Assembly: GCF_022750545.1 (NCBI RefSeq)
Contig: NZ_PUIC01000010.1
Span: forward strand, 147,624-211,623
DNA length: 64,000 nucleotides
Source of the DNA: Caulobacter sp. CCUG 60055
GTDB lineage: Bacteria; Pseudomonadota; Alphaproteobacteria; Caulobacterales; Caulobacteraceae
Reading direction: 5' to 3'
Below the pieces are notes generated by a model. The model saw only the letters and a list, made by a program, of their open reading frames with translations, did not search any database and had not been told where the DNA came from. A program made the position numbers and the translations under genes. Positions 35,397 to 43,668 of this stretch are shown piece after piece. Numbering within the stretch: position 1 is the stretch's first letter; every line of letters starts with the position of its first letter.

Positions 35397-36113
35397 CTAG
35401 GGTTTAGAATGGAGGCCTAGCGATGGAAGCTCTCGTCTTGCTTGCTCAAGGGTATTCGGTAGGCCTATGTCGATGAAATACCCGTTGAAAGCCCTTCCAG
35501 CGATCCTCCCTTCCTTGGCGAGAGCCGGGAACACCTCAGATTCAATCGAGCAAGGAGTGCTCGAAATATAATCGAGAATTTCTCTACGCAGAGCATAGGT
35601 TCCCGCTGATATCCAACAGGAAGATGCTAGGTCGCTTCTCTTCTCCCGAAAGTCCAGTATGCGGCCGTCTTTCACGTTTACGGTGCCGTATCGACCGCCA
35701 TCGTCAACTTGGCGCAGGGCCAAGGCGGCAATATCCTGCTCCTGCAGCGCGGGCGGGAGCAAGGCGTATTCAAAATCGAAAAGAGAGTCGCCGTTAAGCA
35801 TTAAGAACGTGGGGTCGAGGCGTTTCCCTACGTAGAGAAGCGCCCCTCCCGTTCCCGCCGGCGCCGGTTCTTGAATGACTTCCACGCGCGCTCCGCGGAA
35901 CCTTCTTCCGTGATAGTAGCGCTCAACGACATTGCCGAGGTGTCCGGCCAGTAGCAGGATTTCCTCAACGCCATGGCGGGCTAGTCTATCAAGAAGATAG
36001 TCGATAAAACGGACGTTTTCCTCAATTTCCAGGAGCGGTTTGGGCACGGCGCGGGTGATCTCTCCCAAACGTGTGCCTTTCCCACCAACGAGTACCACAG
36101 CTTGTCGCATCAT
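35397..36113 (-). CDS. sugar nucleotidyltransferase, D-glycero-D-manno-heptose 1-phosphate guanylyltransferase-like
   Basis: 238-aa single-domain nucleotidyltransferase. QAVVLVGGKGTRLGEITRAV is the NTP-binding signature, PKPLLEI holds the catalytic Lys, FLMLNGDSLFDFEYA is the metal-binding Asp, and YFIDIGLPNTLEQA closes the fold. Size and motif style match HddC and short mannose-1-phosphate guanylyltransferases. With a HddA-like kinase in the cluster and gmhB at 42.4 kb, GDP-heptose synthesis is plausible. ATG 36113 is used (ATG 36110 also possible). It follows the FAD oxidoreductase on the minus strand by 54 bp. Confidence 0.75.
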   Translation of the reverse strand: MMRQAVVLVGGKGTRLGEITRAVPKPLLEIEENVRFIDYLLDRLARHGVEEILLLAGHLGNVVERYYHGRRFRGARVEVIQEPAPAGTGGALLYVGKRLDPTFLMLNGDSLFDFEYALLPPALQEQDIAALALRQVDDGGRYGTVNVKDGRILDFREKRSDLASSCWISAGTYALRREILDYISSTPCSIESEVFPALAKEGRIAGRAFNGYFIDIGLPNTLEQARRELPSLGLHSKP

Positions 36114-36167
36114 CTTTCCCGAGTGTGTCGCCAAATCCAGCAAGATCTATTCTGATAGTAGGGATCC

Positions 36168-37295
36168 TTACTCCTTCAAGGCTTCTTGCACGTATTCTGC
36201 GATAGCCAATGCGCTGGTGAGCCCGGGGGATTCAATGCCGATCAGGTGCGCTAAGCCGGGCTGGCCGTGGTCACAGGGCAAATCTATGCGGAAGTCCGTT
36301 ATCGCTTCCCGCCGGGTTCCAGCTTTGGGGCGGCATCCCGAATAGTCCGCAATAAGAGCGTTGTCGGGTAGGCCAGGCCAGTAGCGACGTATCGCGGCAT
36401 AAAAATTCTTCGCGCGATCAATATCAACAGCGTAGTCGATCTTGCTTGGATCCGCATGGTCGAGCCATTCCACGTCGGGGCCAAACCGCATGCGTCCGGC
36501 TAGGTCCAATGTGAGGTGAACGCCAAGGCCCCCCTTCACAGGGGCGGGATAGATCAGCCTCTCGAATGGGGATGTCGCAAGGCAGCTGAAGTACGAGCCT
36601 TTCGCAAAGTGCGTCTGCGCACGCACCGGGGACGGCATTTCCAGCGCTTCGGCCACTCTGGCGGCATAAAGGCCTGCAGCGTTTATGAGGAACTTACATC
36701 GAATATGAGCGGGGCTCTCCCCTGCGATGAAAACGTCAAACCCTCCCTTGTCCAGGGCGCGGGCTCCTAAAACTGGCGTCCTGAGGACGACGTTTCCTCC
36801 ACGATCCTCAATCTCGGCTGCGAGGGAAAGCATCAGCCCGTGGCTATCGAGTATTCCTGTGTCTTCAGACGAAATGGCGGATGTGCAGTAGATTTCTGAC
36901 TCTAGAGCGCGGGCCTGCGAGGCGGTGAGCCGGTTGACGTTTTTCACTCCATTGACTTGGGACAGCTCGTAAATTTGTTCGAGCTTTTCATCTTCTTCGA
37001 GGGATGTAGATACTATCAACTTCCCGCAGCGGCGATGCTCTATTTTGCGCAACGCAAGATATGAGTATAGTAGATCGCGACCTCTTATGCAGAGCCGGTG
37101 TTTGAGGCTTCCAGTTGGATAGTATATCCCAGCGTGGATGACTTCACTATTGCGAGAAGAGGTATGGGATCCGATTCGGCTTTCCGAATCGAGAACAAGC
37201 GTTTGCGTTCCGGAGCGCGCAAACGCGGCGCCGCATGCTAAACCAACTACGCCCGCACCGATCACGACCAAATCGGTCTCGTAAGTGTCACTCAT
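36168..37295 (-). CDS. FAD-dependent oxidoreductase, L-2-hydroxyglutarate oxidase (LhgO)-like
   Basis: 375-aa DAO-family flavoprotein. DLVVIGAGVVGLACGAAFAR is the FAD dinucleotide-binding motif. SSRNSEVIHAGIYYPTGSLK and the C-terminal LIGIESPGLTSALAIAEYV are characteristic of LhgO/YgaF-like L-2-hydroxyacid dehydrogenases. Such enzymes usually act in central metabolism, so its place inside a glycan cluster, together with a sugar nucleotidyltransferase, is odd. It might oxidise a polysaccharide precursor or a lactyl-like group, or be a passenger. It is divergent from rfbA. Confidence 0.75.
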   Translation of the reverse strand: MSDTYETDLVVIGAGVVGLACGAAFARSGTQTLVLDSESRIGSHTSSRNSEVIHAGIYYPTGSLKHRLCIRGRDLLYSYLALRKIEHRRCGKLIVSTSLEEDEKLEQIYELSQVNGVKNVNRLTASQARALESEIYCTSAISSEDTGILDSHGLMLSLAAEIEDRGGNVVLRTPVLGARALDKGGFDVFIAGESPAHIRCKFLINAAGLYAARVAEALEMPSPVRAQTHFAKGSYFSCLATSPFERLIYPAPVKGGLGVHLTLDLAGRMRFGPDVEWLDHADPSKIDYAVDIDRAKNFYAAIRRYWPGLPDNALIADYSGCRPKAGTRREAITDFRIDLPCDHGQPGLAHLIGIESPGLTSALAIAEYVQEALKE

Positions 37296-37462
37296 GACGC
37301 CTTGCTCTCCTGCGGCGCACGGATATATCCAAAATGGCTTGGTCCTGAAATCGCCCTTGTCGCCAAGACGGCGACTGCCGCTTTGGGTGTGTGCTAAGAG
37401 GCACGGGGCCGGCGGGGAGGCCCTTCCTTTGAGGGGGGGGCTGTCGAAATGGGAAATTTTCC

Positions 37463-38353
37463 ATGAAGGGAATAGTCCTCGCGGGAGGAGCGGGTACTAG
37501 GCTTTGGCCTGCGACGCGGGCGCTCTCAAAGCAACTGCTGCCAGTTTACGACAAGCCAATGATTTACTATCCGATATCGACCCTAATGTCGGGGGGGATT
37601 CGGGAAATGTTGATCATTACGACGCCCAGAGACCTATGTCTGTTTCAAGATTTGCTCGGAGATGGTGCCGCTTGGGGGGTTTCATTCGAGTATGCCGTCC
37701 AGGACCAGCCGCGCGGAATAGCTGACGCCTTTCGGGTCGGCGAAAAGTTCGTTAGCGCCGAGAGAACAGCGCTTGTCCTTGGGGACAACCTGTTTCTTGG
37801 TCAGGGGCTTGCCGGGCGAATTCGAGCGGCCACAGCGAGCGTCGAACATGCGACGGTTTTCGCGTACCGCGTTTCCGACCCCCAACGCTACGGCGTCATC
37901 GAATTCGACGACAGCGGTGCCGCTGTGTCGATTGAGGAAAAGCCGATTGCCCCAAAATCAGATTGGGCCGTTACTGGGCTTTATATCTACCGGTCTGATG
38001 TTGTCGACATCGTTGCAGGGCTGCAGCCTTCGGAGCGAAATGAACTCGAAATCACAGCGGTGAACCAAGTTTATCTAGATAGGTCGCAGTTGCAGGTTGA
38101 ACGTCTTGGACGTGGAGTAGCTTGGCTTGACGCAGGCACTCATGATTCCCTGCTTGAGGCTGCGGATCTGGTTCAGGCCGTCGAGCACCGCCAAGGCGTT
38201 AAGCTGGCTTGTCCCGAGGAGATGGCGCTTGCTTGGGGATGGATAGACCTTGAGCAGGTTGCGCGTTTGGGGCGCAACATGGGCGGGTCTACCTATGCGC
38301 AGTATCTGAGCAAGATCGCCAGAACAGGTGGAACCCCCTTGGAATTGTTATAG
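37463..38353 (+). CDS. rfbA: glucose-1-phosphate thymidylyltransferase
   Basis: 296-aa enzyme making dTDP-glucose from glucose-1-phosphate and dTTP. GIVLAGGAGTRLWPATRALS, KQLLPVYDKPMIYYPISTLM, LVLGDNLFLGQGL and the C-terminal ITAVNQVYL are diagnostic of RmlA. AWLDAGTHDSLLEAADLV is the usual regulatory-site region. An eight-G run (37433-37440) lies just upstream of ATG 37463 and a seven-G run inside (37591-37597). It leads the rfbA-rfbB operon, 11 bp before rfbB. Confidence 0.95.
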   Translation: MKGIVLAGGAGTRLWPATRALSKQLLPVYDKPMIYYPISTLMSGGIREMLIITTPRDLCLFQDLLGDGAAWGVSFEYAVQDQPRGIADAFRVGEKFVSAERTALVLGDNLFLGQGLAGRIRAATASVEHATVFAYRVSDPQRYGVIEFDDSGAAVSIEEKPIAPKSDWAVTGLYIYRSDVVDIVAGLQPSERNELEITAVNQVYLDRSQLQVERLGRGVAWLDAGTHDSLLEAADLVQAVEHRQGVKLACPEEMALAWGWIDLEQVARLGRNMGGSTYAQYLSKIARTGGTPLELL

Positions 38354-38364
38354 TTGCAGATGCC

Positions 38365-39411
38365 ATGAAAATTTTCGTCACCGGCGGTGCGGGGTTCATT
38401 GGCTCTGCGTTCTGTCGCCAAATACACGCGGAAACAGGCGCATCGATCGTCAATCTGGATGCGATGACCTATGCGGCGGCGGCGGGGTCTTTGCGCGAAC
38501 TGGACGGCGACGATCGCTACGCCTTAGTCCGCGGGGATATTGTAGATAGGGCGGTCGTCGCTGAGATTTTCGCGGAACTCCGCCCGGATGCAGTCGTCCA
38601 TTTTGCGGCTGAAAGTCACGTCGATCGGTCGATAGCAAGGGCGGCTGATTTCATTCGGACCAATGTGGTCGGCACCCAGGTGATGCTGGACGCCGCGCTA
38701 AACTATTGGCGCGGGTTGGGAATGCCTTCGCGAGGGCGATTCCGTTTCGTGCACGTTTCCACAGATGAGGTCTTTGGCAGCCTGGGTCGTGAGGGACGCT
38801 TTAACGAAACAACTGCCTATGATCCGTCCTCACCATATTCCGCCTCGAAGGCTGCGTCGGATCTGTTGGTGCGCGCCTGGGGCCGGACCTACGGGTTGCC
38901 GGTCGTCATCTCCAACTGCTCAAACAATTACGGCTCGCACCAGTTTCCCGAAAAGCTCATTCCCTTGATGATTCTGTCCGCGTTGGAAGGACGGCCATTG
39001 CCCGTCTACGGTGATGGCAGACAAATTCGGGACTGGTTGCATGTCGACGACCACGTTCGAGCGCTGCGCGCTATTCTGGAGCGGGGACGTCCGGGCGAGA
39101 CATACTGTGTCGGCGGCGAGGCGGAGCGGACCAATCTACAGGTGGTCGAGGCGATCTGCGATCTGGTTGACGAGATGCGACCAGGCAATCGCTCACGCCG
39201 AGAACTGATCACGCACGTGCAGGATCGTCCAGGCCATGACCGCCGGTACGCAATCGATGCGTCGAAGCTGAAGCAAGAGCTTGGTTGGTCGCCTCGTCAC
39301 ACGTTTGAGGAAGGGCTGCGGGAAACAGTTAGCTGGTACTTGGCGAACCAGGACTGGTGGCTACCTTTGCGGGGACTTTACGCCGGAAACAGACTTGGAT
39401 TGATCGGCTGA
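38365..39411 (+). CDS. rfbB: dTDP-glucose 4,6-dehydratase
   Basis: 348-aa extended SDR. IFVTGGAGFIGSAFCRQI binds NAD, HFAAESHVDRSI is characteristic of RmlB, HVSTDEVFGSLG carries the Thr-Asp-Glu catalytic triad and YSASKAASDLLVRAW the YxxxK pair. The product is dTDP-4-keto-6-deoxyglucose, used by RfbC or by an aminotransferase. GC content begins to rise again within this gene. A high-GC DegT aminotransferase follows 89 bp later. Confidence 0.95.
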   Translation: MKIFVTGGAGFIGSAFCRQIHAETGASIVNLDAMTYAAAAGSLRELDGDDRYALVRGDIVDRAVVAEIFAELRPDAVVHFAAESHVDRSIARAADFIRTNVVGTQVMLDAALNYWRGLGMPSRGRFRFVHVSTDEVFGSLGREGRFNETTAYDPSSPYSASKAASDLLVRAWGRTYGLPVVISNCSNNYGSHQFPEKLIPLMILSALEGRPLPVYGDGRQIRDWLHVDDHVRALRAILERGRPGETYCVGGEAERTNLQVVEAICDLVDEMRPGNRSRRELITHVQDRPGHDRRYAIDASKLKQELGWSPRHTFEEGLRETVSWYLANQDWWLPLRGLYAGNRLGLIG

Positions 39412-39500
39412 GCCGAAACACTCGGTCACCAAGTTTGTCTCGCGGCAGCCGCAAGCGCGCTTTAATCAGCGCCGGCGCAGTTAGACGTCAGGGCCCCTCC

Positions 39501-40658
39501 ATGAGCATCGCTTTTATCGACATCGCCGCCCAGCAGCGCCGGATTCGTCCGCAGTTGGACGCGGCCATCGCCAGGGTGCTCGATCACGGCGCCTATGTGA
39601 TGGGGCCGGAGGTGCGTCAGTTTGAGGCCGAACTGGCCGCGTTCGCCGGGGCCGGGCACTGCGTGTCGTGCGCCAACGGCACAGACGCCATCGCCCTGCC
39701 GCTGTGGGCCTGGCGGGTCGGGCCGGGCGACGCGGTCTTCTGCCCGAGCTTCACCTTCGCGGCGACGGGCGAAGTCGTGCCCTGGACGGGTGCCTCGCCG
39801 GTGTTCGTCGACGTGCTGCCGGACACCTACAATCTCGATCCGGTCAAGCTCGACGCCGCCATCGAGGCGGTGAAGGCCGAGGGTAAGCTGACGCCCAAGG
39901 TGATCATTGCCGTCGACCTGTTCGGCCAGCCCGCCGACTATCCGGCCATCGCGGCGGTGGCCAGGAAACACGGCCTCAAGCTGATCGCCGACAGTGCGCA
40001 GGGGTTCGGTTGCACCCTGAACGGCGACCATCCCGGCCATTGGGCCGACGTCGTCACCACCAGCTTCTTTCCGGCCAAGCCTCTGGGCTGCTACGGCGAC
40101 GGCGGGGCGATCCTGACCGATGACGCCGCCCTGGCCGAGTTGCTCGACAGCCTGCGGGTGCATGGCAAGGCCGTGGCGAGCGACATCGCCGGCCGCACCT
40201 TCGACCACGACCCCAAGTACCTGAACATGCGCGTCGGCATGAACTCGCGGCTGGATTCCATCCAGGCGGCGGTGCTGATCGAGAAGCTCAAGCTGTTCCC
40301 CGAAGAGATCGCCCTGCGCAACGTCGTCGCCGACCGTTACGCCGAGGGGCTTACAGGGCACGTGGCGGCCGTTCCGACGGTGATCGAGGGCGGCGTCTCC
40401 GTCTGGGCGCAGTACACCATCGAGCACAAGGATCGGGACGGCCTGGCCGCGCACCTGAAGACCCAGGGCGTGCCGACGGCGGTCTACTACCCGATCCCGA
40501 TGCACAGACAGGACGTCTATTCGGTCTATCCGCAGCCCGGCGGTCTGCCGGTCACCGAGGCCAAGGCCGAGACCGTGATCAGCCTGCCCATGCATCCCTA
40601 TCTCGACGTCGAGACCCAGGACCGCATCATAGCGGCGGTGAAGGGTTTCAACGGCTGA
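39501..40658 (+). CDS. DegT/DnrJ/EryC1/StrS aminotransferase (WbpE/WlbC-like)
   Basis: 385-aa PLP sugar aminotransferase. The start IAFIDIAAQQRRIRPQLDAA followed by HGAYVMGPEVRQFE is the WbpE/WlbC-type N-terminus. CANGTDAIALPLWA binds the PLP phosphate, LIADSAQGFGC has the PLP-N Asp, and TSFFPAKPLGCYGDGGA holds the Schiff-base Lys. Relatives make UDP-2,3-diamino uronates or dTDP-3-amino sugars. Next to rfbAB a dTDP-keto-sugar substrate is possible. Unlike the cluster aminotransferase at 22.3 kb it has no extra N-domain and its GC content matches the chromosome, so it is probably resident. Start is ATG 39501. Confidence 0.87.
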   Translation: MSIAFIDIAAQQRRIRPQLDAAIARVLDHGAYVMGPEVRQFEAELAAFAGAGHCVSCANGTDAIALPLWAWRVGPGDAVFCPSFTFAATGEVVPWTGASPVFVDVLPDTYNLDPVKLDAAIEAVKAEGKLTPKVIIAVDLFGQPADYPAIAAVARKHGLKLIADSAQGFGCTLNGDHPGHWADVVTTSFFPAKPLGCYGDGGAILTDDAALAELLDSLRVHGKAVASDIAGRTFDHDPKYLNMRVGMNSRLDSIQAAVLIEKLKLFPEEIALRNVVADRYAEGLTGHVAAVPTVIEGGVSVWAQYTIEHKDRDGLAAHLKTQGVPTAVYYPIPMHRQDVYSVYPQPGGLPVTEAKAETVISLPMHPYLDVETQDRIIAAVKGFNG

Positions 40659-40728
40659 GCAGGGTGTGCGGCCGCGCGCCCCGCGGGGACGGAACCCGGG
40701 AAACTAAAAGGGTTCTGCACCTGGCGCC

Positions 40729-40757
40729 TTGACTTTTCGCGCTGCAGCATGGATATG
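40729..40757 (+). promoter_or_regulatory. candidate promoter of DEAD-box helicase gene with long leader
   Basis: TTGACT (40729-40734) and GATATG (40752-40757) are separated by 17 bp, within a 298-bp gene-free stretch. The transcript would have a leader of about 190 nt containing hairpin potential, for example GGGCCTG at about 40816-40822 pairing with CAGGCCC at 40827-40833. Structured leaders are common on cold-responsive helicase genes, but here that is inference. Confidence 0.4.
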
Positions 40758-40956
40758 AGAGCGGCGCGAGGGCTCAAGGCCTGCGCGATATCCGGCGCTG
40801 CAGCCGCGTGAGGGGGCCTGGGTTCAGGCCCTCGCCTGCAGGGCGCCGCTGAAGTTTCCATAGATCGCCCATTACGCGGGGGCGTTTTCCGTTTGACCCC
40901 GCGCTCGCCGCTAAAGCCGATGCTTTGGCGGGTGCGGCCGTTCATGAAAGACTCGC

Positions 40957-42375
40957 GTGACCCAGTTCACCGACACCAAATTCACGTCCCTGGGCCTGGC
41001 CCAGCCGATCCTGAAGGCCCTTGCGGCCGAAGGCTATGAGACCCCGACCCCGATCCAGGCCCAAGCCATCCCGTCCGTGCTGGCCGGCAAGGACCTGCTC
41101 GGCATCGCCCAGACCGGCACCGGCAAGACGGCGGCCTTCGCCCTGCCGATCCTGCACCGCCTGGCGGAAGACCGCCGGCCCAGCCCGCGCCGCGGCGCGC
41201 GCTGCGTCGTGCTGTCGCCGACCCGCGAGCTGGCCACCCAGATCGCCGAAAGCTTCCGTCGCTACGGCAAGCACCTGAACATGAGCGTCGCCGTCATCTT
41301 CGGCGGCGCCAAGTACGGCCCGCAGATCAAGGCCCTGGCCGGCGGCCTCGACATCCTGGTCGCCACGCCCGGCCGCCTGCTCGACCACATCGCCGAGCGC
41401 AACGCCGACCTGTCGACCACCGAGATCCTGGTGCTCGACGAAGCCGACCAGATGCTCGACCTCGGCTTCCTGCAGCCGATCCGCAAGATCATCGGCCGCA
41501 TGAGCCGCCAGCGGCAGAACCTGTTCTTCTCGGCCACCATGCCGACCGAGATCGGCAAGCTGGCCGGCGAGATGCTGGTCGACCCCGCCCAGGTGACGGT
41601 GACGCCGGTCGCCTCGACGGTGGAGCGCATCAACCAGCGCCTGCTGTTCGTCGAGGCGCCGCGCAAGCGGGCCCTGCTGGCCGAGCTGATGGAGGAGGAG
41701 AACATCCGCCGCGCCATCGTCTTCACCCGCACCAAGCGCGGCGCCGACCGTGTGGCGCAATATCTCGATAAGGCCGGTATCACCGCCGCGGCCATCCATG
41801 GCGACAAGAGCCAGGGCCAGCGCGAGCGCGCCCTGGCCGCTTTCAAGAAGGGCGAGGTCCGGGCGATGGTCGCCACCGACATCGCCGCGCGCGGCATCGA
41901 CATCGACGGCGTCAGCCACGTCATCCAGTACGAGCTGCCGCAGGTGCCCGAGGCCTATGTCCACCGCATCGGCCGCACCGCGCGGGCCGGGGCGGAAGGC
42001 GCGGCGATCGCCTTCTGCGCCGACGACGAACGCAACCTGCTGCGCGACATCCAGCGGCTGATCAAGCTGACCATCCCGTCCTTCGACCGTCGCAACGACA
42101 AGGGGCTGGCGCTGATGGCGGCGGCCACGGCCAGCCTGCCGGCCGCCGAACAGGCCTTGCCGCAGAAGAAGGACAGGCCGGCCCGTCCGCCGCGCCGGCG
42201 CGGCGGCGGCGGCCAGCGCTCCCCGCGTGACGGCGAGGGCCGTCCGCAGGGCCAGGGCCAGGGCGCCGCTCGCCAGGACCAGGGCGCGGGGCGCAAGCGC
42301 AACAACGGCCCGTCCGGCCGTCCGGCCGGCCGCGCGCCGGCCCAGAAGCCCAAGTGGAGCCCGCTGGAGGGCTGA
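40957..42375 (+). CDS. DEAD-box ATP-dependent RNA helicase (RhlE-like)
   Basis: 472-aa helicase. Motifs in order: Q motif YETPTPIQAQAIP, Walker A AQTGTGKT, PTRELA, TPGRLLD, DEAD in LVLDEADQMLDLGF, SAT in FFSATMP, TRTKRGAD, and VATDIAARGIDIDGV plus HRIGRTARAG in the second RecA domain. The last ~75 residues are a basic Arg/Gly/Gln-rich tail (for example RPPRRRGGGGQRS), typical of RhlE proteins that unwind RNA in ribosome assembly and degradosome work. GTG 40957 is the start. Confidence 0.93.
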   Translation: MTQFTDTKFTSLGLAQPILKALAAEGYETPTPIQAQAIPSVLAGKDLLGIAQTGTGKTAAFALPILHRLAEDRRPSPRRGARCVVLSPTRELATQIAESFRRYGKHLNMSVAVIFGGAKYGPQIKALAGGLDILVATPGRLLDHIAERNADLSTTEILVLDEADQMLDLGFLQPIRKIIGRMSRQRQNLFFSATMPTEIGKLAGEMLVDPAQVTVTPVASTVERINQRLLFVEAPRKRALLAELMEEENIRRAIVFTRTKRGADRVAQYLDKAGITAAAIHGDKSQGQRERALAAFKKGEVRAMVATDIAARGIDIDGVSHVIQYELPQVPEAYVHRIGRTARAGAEGAAIAFCADDERNLLRDIQRLIKLTIPSFDRRNDKGLALMAAATASLPAAEQALPQKKDRPARPPRRRGGGGQRSPRDGEGRPQGQGQGAARQDQGAGRKRNNGPSGRPAGRAPAQKPKWSPLEG

Positions 42376-42414
42376 CGCCTATGGCGCCGGTCTGATGTCG
42401 GCTAAGGGAGGGGG

Positions 42415-42939
42415 ATGACGAATCCCCCTTCCACCTCTCGCCCGGCGGCCTTTCTGGACCGCGACGGCGTGCTCAACGTCGACCATAACTATGTGCACAG
42501 GCCCGAAGACCTCGAATGGGTTCCGGGCGCGCGGCGGGCCGTGGCGCGGCTTAACGAGCAAGGTTTCCTGGTGATCGTCGTCACCAACCAGTCGGGGGTC
42601 GGCCGCGGCTACTACACCGAGGCCGACGTCGATCGGTTCCACGCCCGGCTGCAGGCGGACCTGGCCGAAGATGGCGCTCATATCGACGCCTTCTACATTT
42701 GTCCCTTCCACCGCGACGCGACCGTCGAGCGCTATCGCCATCCGGACCATCCGGACCGCAAACCCAACCCCGGCATGATCCTGCGCGCCGCCGCCGATTG
42801 GAATGTCGACCTCGCCGGCTCGTTCATGGTCGGCGACAAGAACAGCGACATCGAGGCGGCGCGGGCGGCGGGGGTTCCCGGCTGGCTGTTCGAGGGCGGC
42901 GACCTCGACGCGTTCATCGCCGCCCGCCTCCCGCTCTGA
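42415..42939 (+). CDS. gmhB: D-glycero-beta-D-manno-heptose 1,7-bisphosphate 7-phosphatase
   Basis: 174-aa HAD phosphatase. AAFLDRDGVLNVDHNYVHRP has the DxD nucleophile motif, VIVVTNQSGVGRGYY is HAD motif II, CPFHRDA and HPDHPDRKPNPGMI give the Lys and the Cys/His zinc-loop remnant of GmhB, and FMVGDKNSDIEAARAAG is motif IV. It removes the C7 phosphate in heptose nucleotide synthesis for LPS. ATG 42415 is preceded by a strong GGAGGGGG. It links functionally to the HddA-like and HddC-like genes of the cluster. Confidence 0.9.
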   Translation: MTNPPSTSRPAAFLDRDGVLNVDHNYVHRPEDLEWVPGARRAVARLNEQGFLVIVVTNQSGVGRGYYTEADVDRFHARLQADLAEDGAHIDAFYICPFHRDATVERYRHPDHPDRKPNPGMILRAAADWNVDLAGSFMVGDKNSDIEAARAAGVPGWLFEGGDLDAFIAARLPL

Positions 42940-42952
42940 GCGGGTTTCAGGT

Positions 42953-43450
42953 TCAGTAGGCGGCGTAGCGGGGCGCGGCCGGCCTGACGTGGTCGGCGCG
43001 GACATAGCCCACCCCGACGCCGTCGCGGCCGACCAGCAGCCAGTCGCCGCCGCGCACCCGCGCCATGACGTGGAAGGTCTCTCCCCCCGCCACCCGGCCG
43101 ACCTTGGCCGCCCGCGCCGACGGCGCGGCGCGCAACGGCTCGGCCGCCTGGGCGCGGAAGCGGTCGTTCACGGCGTCGAAGGGCGCGGCCGTCACGTAGG
43201 CCGCCAGCCGATAGCCGTCGTTGGCGCGGGCCGGGCCCGATCCGCCGCCGGCGCCCCAGGCGCGGAACCCGCTTCCGCCGCTGATGGGGTCGCAGCCGAC
43301 GTGGAAACCGAAACTCTGATTGCAACCGACGATGCCGCCGCCGATCGAGCGGCTCTGCGCCTGGGCGTCGGCGGCGGCCAGAAGGCCGAAGACCGCCATC
43401 GCCGCGGCGGCCGCGGCGGCGCATGCGGGCGAGCTGGCCGGGCTCGACAT
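42953..43450 (-). CDS. secreted SH3-domain protein
   Basis: 165-aa exported protein. The signal peptide runs to about residue 31 (ACAAAAAAAMAVFGLLAAAD, then AQA). The mature part begins with a Gly-rich region holding two Cys (IVGCNQSFG, HVGCDPISG). The C-terminal ~65 residues form a bacterial SH3-like domain (FHVMARVRGGDWLLVGRDG, VGYVRADHV). Such proteins often bind peptidoglycan peptides. Start is ATG 43450 with GGGAGG 7-8 nt upstream. Convergent with gmhB, 13 bp apart. Function unknown. Confidence 0.72.
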   Translation of the reverse strand: MSSPASSPACAAAAAAAMAVFGLLAAADAQAQSRSIGGGIVGCNQSFGFHVGCDPISGGSGFRAWGAGGGSGPARANDGYRLAAYVTAAPFDAVNDRFRAQAAEPLRAAPSARAAKVGRVAGGETFHVMARVRGGDWLLVGRDGVGVGYVRADHVRPAAPRYAAY

Positions 43451-43668
43451 CGGAAAGCCTCCCCTCCACCAGGGCCTCGGCCCTGTGACGCCCACCTTGG
43501 CCGACCTTGTCTGAACGGGCTTCGGCAGGGCCGGTCAGCTTCTGTTCAGGTTCGGGCGAGACCGGGTTTCGCGAAAGATTTACGCGGAAGGGTGCGAGGG
43601 GCGGCGAAATCCCCACGGTTCTGCGCTAGACGGGGATCAATGATGCCCTTTTGGCGGAGAATCCACGC

